This document shows, piece by piece, positions 18,260-26,100 of a stretch of DNA of 64,000 nucleotides (position 1 is the first letter of the stretch; every line of letters starts with the position of its first letter). The notes below the pieces were generated by a model. It saw nothing but the letters and a program-made list of their open reading frames with translations, did not search any database and was not told where the DNA came from. The position numbers and the translations under genes were made by a program. Source of the stretch: JAFCUW01 sp049897565 (GTDB lineage: Bacteria; Pseudomonadota; Gammaproteobacteria; Burkholderiales; Burkholderiaceae_D); the NCBI RefSeq assembly GCF_049897565.1, contig NZ_JAFCWM010000007.1:124001-188000 (forward strand). The letters are read 5' to 3'.

Positions 18260-19093
18260 TCAGGCGGCGCTGAACGGCGCGGCCCGGAAGAATTTGTTCG
18301 GCACCAGCTTGCCCATGCCGAAGCGCTGCGCGTGGGCCAGCGCGCCGTGGGTGTACTCGTGCGCCGCCCGCACCGCAGCCAGCGGCGCCAGGCCCTGCGC
18401 CATCAGCGCCGCCAGTGCCGCCGACATGGTGCTGCCGGCGCCGACAAACGGGCCGGCAAAGTGCGGGAAGCTGAAGGTCTCGACCACGCCGTTTTCGTCG
18501 AACAGCGTGTTCGACATGGTCGCGCTGTCTCCTTTGCCGGCCGCGCCCGTGCACGTCACCAGCACCAGGGCGCAGCCCATGCCGGTCAGTTCGGCCACGT
18601 CTTGCGCCAGCATGTCGCCGCTGCCGCCTTCGCGCCACGTCTCGGCCATGCGCGCCAGTTCGACCTGCGACAGCAGCAGCACGCTTGCCTGCGGCACCAG
18701 GATCTGGCGGATCGCCATCAGCATGTCGTCGTCGGCCAGGCCCGAATCGGGAAGGCTGGACAAAAACGGGTCGACGATCAGCGGCACGTCCGGATAATCG
18801 GAGACGATTTCGGCGATCGCCGATGCCTGTTCGATGCAGGTCAGGGCGCCGACCTTGAAGGCGGCCACCGGCATGTCTTCGAGCAGCACGCGGGCCTGGT
18901 CGACGACCCAGTCGGCGTCGGTCTCGTCGATGTCCTCGACGCGGGCGGTATCGGCGATCAACAGGCCAGTGATGGCCGACAGGCCATGGCAGCCAAGCGC
19001 GGAAAACACCGCGAGGTCGGCCTGGATGCCGGTGGCGCCGACCGGGTCGGACACGCCGAACGTTAATATGAGGGGAGTTGTTTGGATTTGCAC
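18260..19093 (-). CDS. thiD: ThiD-like (hydroxymethylpyrimidine kinase family) protein with altered motifs
   Basis: The 277-residue protein has the ribokinase-like ThiD fold. Its N-terminal motif is TFGVSDPVGATGIQADLAVFS, where E. coli ThiD has a GTDPSGGAGIQADL-type loop. The usual PNxxE segment is replaced by LLSQVELARMAE. The catalytic GTGC loop is FVGAGSTMSAALAAL, giving Ser where the conserved Cys is expected. Homology to ThiD is clear, but activity on HMP-phosphate is doubtful. The GTG at 19093 is the preferred start; a TTG at 19138 is also in frame. It is divergent from rubredoxin. Confidence 0.8.
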   Translation of the reverse strand: MQIQTTPLILTFGVSDPVGATGIQADLAVFSALGCHGLSAITGLLIADTARVEDIDETDADWVVDQARVLLEDMPVAAFKVGALTCIEQASAIAEIVSDYPDVPLIVDPFLSSLPDSGLADDDMLMAIRQILVPQASVLLLSQVELARMAETWREGGSGDMLAQDVAELTGMGCALVLVTCTGAAGKGDSATMSNTLFDENGVVETFSFPHFAGPFVGAGSTMSAALAALMAQGLAPLAAVRAAHEYTHGALAHAQRFGMGKLVPNKFFRAAPFSAA

Positions 19094-19149
19094 GGCCGGT
19101 AGATTAAGATACCTGATTCGGCATTTTACTAGATACAAGGATCCTCAAC

Positions 19150-19353
19150 GTGAGTAGCAATGAAACAACGCGGGCGGCAGCGCTGCCATTTCAAACCTGG
19201 ATGTGCCTGATCTGCGGCTGGGTCTACGATGAAGCAGCCGGCCTGCCGGACGAAGGCATCGCGCCCGGCACCCGCTGGGCCGACGTGCCGATGAACTGGA
19301 CGTGCCCGGAATGCGGCGCCCGCAAGGATGATTTCGAAATGACGGCGATCTGA
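19150..19353 (+). CDS. Rubredoxin
   Basis: This small one-iron electron carrier has 67 residues. Two CxxC pairs, MCLICGWVYDEA and CPECGARKDDFE, bind the iron. The spacing and the aromatic WTCPECG are standard. The GTG start at 19150 is divergent from the ThiD-like gene, with 56 bases between start codons. The electron partner cannot be read from context. Confidence 0.95.
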   Translation: MSSNETTRAAALPFQTWMCLICGWVYDEAAGLPDEGIAPGTRWADVPMNWTCPECGARKDDFEMTAI

Positions 19354-19384
19354 TGATCGTTATCTAACAGCGCAAAAATAAGAG

Positions 19385-19413
19385 TTGACGTCGTAGTTGA
19401 TTCACTGCAACAT
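19385..19413 (+). promoter_or_regulatory. Possible sigma70-type promoter upstream of pilG
   Basis: TTGACG at 19385-19390 is followed after 17 bases by CAACAT at 19408-19413. The -35 match is good and the -10 match is weak (three of six). The site lies 60 bases before the pilG start in the 120-base gap after rubredoxin, where the Pil-Chp operon must be initiated. Confidence 0.3.
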
Positions 19414-19473
19414 TTAACGCACAGAAGTCTTGCCCTATGGTATCGTGCTGATTCATGCTGAAGTGAACTAACT

Positions 19474-19869
19474 ATGACGAACTCGCAGCAACCCTCCGGC
19501 TTGAAGATCATGGTGATCGACGACAGCAGCACCATTCGCCGCTCCGCCGAGATCTTCCTGACCCAGGCCGGCTACCAGGTAGTGCTGGCCGACGACGGCT
19601 TCGACGCGCTCGCAAAGATCAACGACCACCATCCGGCGTTGGTATTTTGCGACATCCTGATGCCGCGCCTCGATGGCTACCAGACCTGCGCCTTGATCAA
19701 GAAAAGCGCCCGCTTTCACGCCACCCCCGTGCTGATGCTGTCGTCCAAGGACGGCCTGTTCGACCGTGCGCGCGGCGCCATGGTCGGCTCCTCGGCCTAC
19801 CTCACAAAACCGTTCAGCAAGGACAGCTTGCTGGCGGCCGTGCGTGAACATACGGCCAATCCGGCCTGA
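19474..19869 (+). CDS. pilG: Twitching-motility response regulator PilG
   Basis: This is a single-domain CheY-like receiver of 131 residues. The acidic pair is VIDDSSTIRR, the phospho-acceptor aspartate lies in FCDILMPRLDGYQTC, and the switch Thr/Lys region is SSKDGLFDRARG with YLTKPFSKD. It is the first gene of the pilG-pilH-pilI-pilJ-chpA array, the usual order for type IV pilus chemosensory systems. By family it promotes pilus extension through the assembly ATPase. Confidence 0.93.
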   Translation: MTNSQQPSGLKIMVIDDSSTIRRSAEIFLTQAGYQVVLADDGFDALAKINDHHPALVFCDILMPRLDGYQTCALIKKSARFHATPVLMLSSKDGLFDRARGAMVGSSAYLTKPFSKDSLLAAVREHTANPA

Positions 19870-19892
19870 CCAGACACCAACAGGAGCGCCAC

Positions 19893-20264
19893 GTGGCCAT
19901 TCAAAACATCCTTATCGTCGACGACTCCCCGACCGAGCGCTACTATCTGACCGACATCCTGGTCAAGAACGGCTTCACCGTCACCACCGCCGAAAACGGC
20001 GAGGAGGCGCTGGCCCAGATCAAGGCGCAAAAGCCGCAATTGATCCTGATGGATGTGGTCATGCCCGGCGCGAACGGCTTCCAGGTGACGCGCGCGATCG
20101 CACGCGACCCGGAACTGGCCAACGTCCCGATCATCATCTGCAGCAGCAAGAACCAGGAGACCGACCGCATCTGGGGCCTGCGCCAGGGCGCGCGCGGCTA
20201 CCTGGTCAAGCCGGTCGATCCGCAGGCGCTGCTCGACAAGATCGCCACGCTCGGTGCCGCCTGA
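19893..20264 (+). CDS. pilH: Twitching-motility response regulator PilH
   Basis: This second single-domain receiver has 123 residues. The acidic pair is IVDDSPTERYYLTDIL, the phospho-acceptor is in LMDVVMPGANGFQVT, and the switch region is CSSKNQETDRIWGLRQGARGYLVKPVD. The PTERYYL helix and the WGLRQGA motif separate PilH from PilG. It starts with GTG at 19893, preceded by CAGGAG. In Pseudomonas PilH acts mainly as a counterweight or phosphate sink for PilG. Confidence 0.93.
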   Translation: MAIQNILIVDDSPTERYYLTDILVKNGFTVTTAENGEEALAQIKAQKPQLILMDVVMPGANGFQVTRAIARDPELANVPIIICSSKNQETDRIWGLRQGARGYLVKPVDPQALLDKIATLGAA

Positions 20265-20265
20265 A

Positions 20266-20799
20266 ATGAGCGCCAGCGACAACGGCGTTGCGGCGCCGGC
20301 CCGGGTCGACGCCGCCGGCCGCCGCATCCGCCTGCGCCAGTACCAGGTGCAGCTGCTCGAACGCATGCAGGCGGCGCGCGCCAACACCGGCGCCAGCGTC
20401 AACCAGCTCGGCGTGCAAATCGGCGCCGACCGCTACCTGCTCGACCTGACCCAGGCCGGCGAAATCGTGCCGCTGCCTGCGGTCACCGTCGTGCCGCTGA
20501 CGCAGCCCTGGTACCTGGGCCTGGCCAATATCCGCGGTAACCTGGTCGGCATCATCGACCTGGCGCGCTACCTTGGCCTCGGCGAAACGCAGGCCGGCGC
20601 CGACAGCCGCATCGTCACCTTCGCCGGCGCGCTCGGATTTAACTGCGGCCTGCTGGTCGGTCGCGTGTACGGCCTGCGCCACGCCGCCGGCATGCAGGCG
20701 TCCGGTGACTGCCTTCGCGACACTGACGGCAATGACTGGACCGCCCTCGACCTGGCCGCACTGGTCGGCGACGAACGCTTTCTGCACGTCGGTATCTAA
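20266..20799 (+). CDS. pilI: CheW-like adaptor PilI
   Basis: This 177-residue CheW-domain scaffold couples the PilJ receptor to the ChpA kinase. Visible CheW features are GADRYLLDLTQAGEIVPLPAVTVVPLTQPWYLGLANIRGNLVGIIDLARYLG and the closing DLAALVGDERFLHVGI (quoted in pieces from residues 45-177). The ATG at 20266 follows the pilH stop by one base. A nearby CTG-like upstream extension is not needed. Confidence 0.9.
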   Translation: MSASDNGVAAPARVDAAGRRIRLRQYQVQLLERMQAARANTGASVNQLGVQIGADRYLLDLTQAGEIVPLPAVTVVPLTQPWYLGLANIRGNLVGIIDLARYLGLGETQAGADSRIVTFAGALGFNCGLLVGRVYGLRHAAGMQASGDCLRDTDGNDWTALDLAALVGDERFLHVGI

Positions 20800-20842
20800 C
20801 TAATTACATGTAGTGGTCACACCTTAGTCACTGGGAGCTGGT

Positions 20843-23173
20843 ATGGGATTCGCGTCGAAACTGTCAATGGGATTTTCGCCGAAGGGCAAACCCGAGCACG
20901 AGGTCGCGCTGACTTCGCCCGATACCCAGTTCGGCCCACAGCCGGTGGCGTCGCCAACGCCGCTGCGCGTCGAGCCGGCGCCGGCTGCGGCGCCCGCCGA
21001 GGATGCCGCCAGCCCGCTTAGCCTGGGCGGCATCATGCGCCGCAAGACCGCCGCCAGTACGCCCACTGAAGCCGCGCAGGACCTGCAGCTGCCGCTCATT
21101 GGCCACCTGTCGCTGGCCCGCCAGCTGCGCATCCTGCTGGTCGCCTTTGTCGTCGGCATCCTGCTCACCATCGTCGCGCTGTGGCAGAACTCGGCCTACA
21201 ACGTCGTCGCCTCGGCCCAGACGCAGATCGCCAGTGACGCGCTGATGCACTCGCAGCGGGTCGGCAAGGCCGCGCCCAACGCCATCCAGGGTAATCCGGA
21301 AGCGTTCGCCCAGCTCGACGAGAGCCGCCTGCAGCTCACCAGCGACCTCAATCTGCTCTCGCGCGGCGGCGATTCGTCCGGCCAGCGCATCCCGGCGCCG
21401 TCGGCCGCCATGGCCAGGTCGCTGGCCGAAGCGCGCGCCAAGTGGGTCAGCTCCGACAACGCCGCCGGCACCATCCTCAAGATGAAGCCTGAGCTGATTG
21501 GCTTCAAGAGCACGCTGCAGCAGCTCGATACGCTGTCGCCCGAACTGCTGTCGATGACCGACGAACTGCTGACCCAAAAAGTGCAGCGCGGCGGCAGCGC
21601 GCGCGAACTGGCCGCGATCGGCCGCATGATGATGCTGACCCAGCGCCTGTCGCGCAGCGCCAGCGAATTTCTCACCTCCGGGCGGATCCGCTCCGACACC
21701 GCCTTCCAGCTTGGCCGCGACACCGGCACCGTGCGCGCCACCATCGACGGCTTCCTGAACGGCAGCGCGACGCTCGGCCTGGCCGCCGTCACCGATCCCG
21801 ACATGCGCGAAAAGCTCGTCGCCATCAAGTCGCGTTTCGACACCTACCAGAAGCTGGTCACCTCGATCCTCGACAACCTGCCGCGCTTTACCGCCGCCAA
21901 GGGCGCCGAGCAGTCGATCTTCTTCGAGAACGAAGAAATCAAGAAGCTGCTCTCGGGCGTGCAGGTGAGCTACCGCAACAACCAGGATTCGACCGACTCG
22001 TGGTTCTGGCTGATGGTGGTGTCGTCGATTTTCACGCTGGCCACCGCCGGCAGTATCAGCCGCGTGATGCTGCAGGATTCGCGCAACCGCACCCGCGGCG
22101 CCGACAGCCGGCGCGAAGAAGCCGAGGCGCTGCGCCTGCTGTCGCAGACCAAGGAAGAAGAAGCCAAGGCGACCAACGACCAGAACCAGGCCGCCATTTT
22201 GCGCCTGATGAACGAGCTGCAGGAAGTGGCGGACGGCGACCTGACGGTGCACGCAACGGTGTCCGAAGACATCACCGGCGCCATCGCCGACTCGGTCAAC
22301 TACACCGTCGAGGAGCTGCGCGGGCTAGTCGAACGGGTCACCACCACCGCCGAGCAGGTGACGTCGGCGTCGACCAACGCCCAGAACATTTCGAGCGACC
22401 TGCTGACCGCGACCCAGCAGCAGTCGCGTGAAATCCAGGACGCGTCGGCCACCGTGCTGAAGATGGCTTCCGAGATCAACGACGTATCGAAGTCGGCCAA
22501 CGAGTCGGCCGAAGTGGCGCGCCAGTCGGTGGCGGCGGCGCACCAGGGTTCGACCGCGGTGGAAAACGCCATCAAGGGCATGCACGAGATTCGCGAGCAA
22601 ATCCAGGAAACGTCGAAGCGCATCAAGCGCCTGGGCGAGTCGTCGCAGGAGATTGGCGAAATCACCGAGCTCATTTCCGATATTACCGAGCAGACCAACG
22701 TGCTGGCGCTGAACGCGGCGATCCAGGCCGCATCGGCCGGCGAAGCCGGACGCGGCTTCTCGGTGGTGGCCGAAGAGGTGCAGCGCCTGGCGGAACGCTC
22801 GGCCGAAGCGGCCAAGCAGATCGGCGCGCTGGTGCGCACCATTCAGACCGATACCCACGATGCCGTGGCGGCAATGGAGAAGTCGACCCAGGGTGTGGTC
22901 GAAGGAGCCAGGCTGTCGGACGCTGCCGGCGCCGCGCTGACGGACATCTCGGGCGTGTCGAACCGCCTCGCTGAGCTGATCCAGGGAATCTCGTTCGCCA
23001 CCGAACTGCAGGCCACGTCGGCCAACGGGGTGGCGCATAACATCCAGCACATCCTGTCGGTGACCGAGCACACCCAGGACGGGACGATGCAGACTGCCCA
23101 ATCGATTCGCCAGCTGACGATGCTGGCGCAGGAACTGAAAAACTCGGTGTCGCGCTTCCGCGTCGTCGCCTGA
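20843..23173 (+). CDS. pilJ: Methyl-accepting chemotaxis protein PilJ
   Basis: This receptor of the Pil-Chp pathway has 776 residues. It begins with a Pro/Ala-rich cytoplasmic extension of about 85 residues, longer than usual. TM1 is LRILLVAFVVGILLTIVALW. Two PilJ-type sensory helical modules follow (residues 120-385). TM2 is WFWLMVVSSIFTLATAGSI, then a HAMP-like linker. The cytoplasmic hairpin tip is EQTNVLALNAAIQAASAGEA with GRGFSVVAEEVQRLAERS. The C-terminus ends SRFRVVA with no CheR-tethering pentapeptide. Confidence 0.95.
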   Translation: MGFASKLSMGFSPKGKPEHEVALTSPDTQFGPQPVASPTPLRVEPAPAAAPAEDAASPLSLGGIMRRKTAASTPTEAAQDLQLPLIGHLSLARQLRILLVAFVVGILLTIVALWQNSAYNVVASAQTQIASDALMHSQRVGKAAPNAIQGNPEAFAQLDESRLQLTSDLNLLSRGGDSSGQRIPAPSAAMARSLAEARAKWVSSDNAAGTILKMKPELIGFKSTLQQLDTLSPELLSMTDELLTQKVQRGGSARELAAIGRMMMLTQRLSRSASEFLTSGRIRSDTAFQLGRDTGTVRATIDGFLNGSATLGLAAVTDPDMREKLVAIKSRFDTYQKLVTSILDNLPRFTAAKGAEQSIFFENEEIKKLLSGVQVSYRNNQDSTDSWFWLMVVSSIFTLATAGSISRVMLQDSRNRTRGADSRREEAEALRLLSQTKEEEAKATNDQNQAAILRLMNELQEVADGDLTVHATVSEDITGAIADSVNYTVEELRGLVERVTTTAEQVTSASTNAQNISSDLLTATQQQSREIQDASATVLKMASEINDVSKSANESAEVARQSVAAAHQGSTAVENAIKGMHEIREQIQETSKRIKRLGESSQEIGEITELISDITEQTNVLALNAAIQAASAGEAGRGFSVVAEEVQRLAERSAEAAKQIGALVRTIQTDTHDAVAAMEKSTQGVVEGARLSDAAGAALTDISGVSNRLAELIQGISFATELQATSANGVAHNIQHILSVTEHTQDGTMQTAQSIRQLTMLAQELKNSVSRFRVVA

Positions 23174-23187
23174 AAGACCGCCTGACC

Positions 23188-26100
23188 ATGACTGATTTTT
23201 CGCACGCAGCGCAATTCGATTCCGGGCCGCTGTCCTGGGTGATCGGTGAAATCCGCGAGGCGCTGGGCCGGTCCCGCGCAGCGCTCGACGCGGCGGCCGC
23301 GCAGGGCGACGCCGATGCCCGCGCCACTTCGCTGCAGCATGCGAAAACCCACCTGCACCAGGCCCATGGCGCGCTGCAGATGGTCGACGTCGAAGGCGTC
23401 GGCCTGATGACACAAGCGGCCGAGCAGGCGCTCGAGCGCATGCGCGACGGCAGCCTTGAATGCAACGGCGCCAGTTGCGCCGCGGTGGCCGAAGGCTACC
23501 AGGCCGTCATCGAATACATCGACGAACTCATTGCCGGCGCCGCGCCGCAGCCGGCGCGCCTGTTTCCGTATTTCCGCGCGCTGCAGGAAGTGCTGGGCGC
23601 CGCGCGCATTCATCCGTCCGACCTGCTGTTCGTCGACCTGTCGGCCAGCGTCGCGCTGCCGCCGCACCAGGCGCCCGATGCCCCGGACTACGCGGCATGC
23701 CGCGCGCGCTTTGAAAAGTCGCTGCTGCCGTTCCTGAAAAACATCGATCCCGAAGCGCAGCGCGTCCACGCGCTGGCGCTGGTCGAAGCGATCGCGCTGG
23801 TCGAACAGGCGCAGCAAGATGCGCCGGCGCGCACCTTCTGGCTAGCCATGCGCAGCTTCGCCGAACTGGTGGCCGACGGCCAGCTGGCCAGCGACCTGTA
23901 TGTCAAGCAGCTGTTCGGCCTGATCAACCTGCAGATTCGCCGCCTGTCGCAAGGGCAGGGTGGCCTGCCCGAAGCGATGCTGCGCGACGCGCTGTTTTTT
24001 ATCGCCGCTGCCAGCAAGCCGGGCCCGGGCGCCCAGCTGCTGCGGCGCGCCTACGGGCTGGCCGGCGTGGTGCCGGCCGATTACGACAGCCGCCGCTATG
24101 GCCGCATCGATCCGCAGGCGCTGAAGGCTGCCAAGGACGCGCTGGCCGAGACCAAGTCCGGCTGGGACCGGGTGTCGTCTGACACCGACGTCAAGCTCGA
24201 ACAAAGCTTCAACAAGGCGCTCGCCACGCTGGCCAGCGCCAGCGACCAGCTCGGGGCGCCCGCATTGGCGCAACTGCTGCGCGAACTTGGCCGCGCCGCC
24301 AGCGACTCGATCGCGTCCGGCCGCAGTGACCAGTTCAGCATGGAGATGGCCACCGCGATGCTGTTTGTCGAGCATGGCCTCGACCAGGTGCGTCAGCTGC
24401 CCGCTGATTTCGAAGAGCACGCCGAAGTTGTCGGCGCGCGCTTGCTGGCGCTGGCCGCCGGCGAGACGCCGCCGGACGCCCCGCAGTGGCAGGGCGACCT
24501 GTCGCGCCAGATCCAGCAGGGCCAGACCGTGGCGGTGCTGGCGGGCGAAATGAAGACCGGCCTGCGCCAGGTCGAGAAGGTACTTGACGATTACTACGCC
24601 GACGCCAGCCGGCGTCCGGCGCTGACGCAGATCGATCCGGTGCTGCACCAGCTGCAAGGCGCGCTGGCGATCCTCGACCAGGACCAGGCGATGCGCGCCG
24701 CCCAGCATGTCAAGGAAGCGGTGCGCGCGCTCGCCGCCGCCGAAGGCGCGCCGGAACACGATGCCGGCGCGCTGCAAAACATCGCGCAGAACGTCGGGGC
24801 GCTCGGCTTTTTCATCGACATGCTGGCGCAAAATTTCGACGCCGCCAAGAACCGCTTCACGTTCGACCAGGTCGAGGGCATGTTCCGAGAAGTGCCGTTC
24901 GAAAAGATAGCAGCTGGCGACACGCCGTTCGACGTCGAGCCGGAAGTGCTGCAGGCGGCAGCGCCGGCGCCTGCCGAAGCGGCGCCGCCGGCAACGCCTA
25001 TGGCGCAAGGCGAAGCGGCCATCGAAGCCGAACTGCTGGAGATCTTCATTTCGGAGGCGCAGGAAGTGCTGGCCTTCGTCACCGCGACGCTGCCGGCCGC
25101 GATGGCCGAACCGTCGAACCAGGAAACGCTGACGATGCTGCGGCGCTCCTTCCATACGCTCAAAGGCAGTGGCCGGATGGTTGGCCTGAACCAGTTCGCC
25201 GATGGCGGCGCAGCGATGGAAAAGGTCATGAACGCATGGCTGTCCGAGTCGCGCGCCGCCAGCCCGGACTTGCTGGCGCTGCTGCAATTTGCCGCCGCCG
25301 ACATGGGCGCCTGGGTCGACGAGCTGGCCTCGAGCGGCGCTTCGGCCCGTTCCAGCGAGGCGCTGGTCGCCGCCGCGGCGGCGGTGCAGGGCGGCGGCGC
25401 GTTTGCGCTGCCTGGCGATGCGAAGCAGGAACAGCAACCAGCGCAGGAGCCGGAGCAGGAGCCGGAGCCGGAAGTCATCGACATGACCTTGCCCGCTGAG
25501 CCGGACGAACCGGACGAGCCGTTCGGCCTCGTCGAGCCGGCGCCCGATAGCGAGACGGAACTGTCGGCGGCGCCCGGCCAGGTGATCGAATTTCCTGGCA
25601 CGGCGCGTCACAGCGCGCCGGCCGAGGACAATATCCGCCGCTTCGGCGACCTCGAGATCCCGCTGCCGCTATATACCATCTACCTGGCGGAAACCGATGA
25701 ACTGATGCGGGTACTGACGCAGGACTTTGGCGAATGGCGCCATGAGCCGCGGCCGGTCTCGCCGGCTGCGCTGAAGGCGGCGCACACATTGGCCGGCACC
25801 TCGGCCACGGTGGGCTTCAAGGCGCTGCGCGAAGTCGCATACGCGCTCGAGATGGCGCTGCTGACACTGGTCGGCTCGGCTCCGCAGCTGGACGACGCCC
25901 AGCGCGACCTGCTCGACGTCACGCTCGAATGCTGCCGCCAGATGCTGCAGCGTTTTGCGCTCGGCGAACTGGCGCCGGCCCAGCCGGCCCTGGTGGCCCA
26001 GCTGGTCGAACTGCGCGAGCAGCTCGGCACGCTGGTCGACGCGTCCGACCCGTTCGACGACGCGCTCTACGACAAGACAGCGGCCGACGAACATCGGCCG

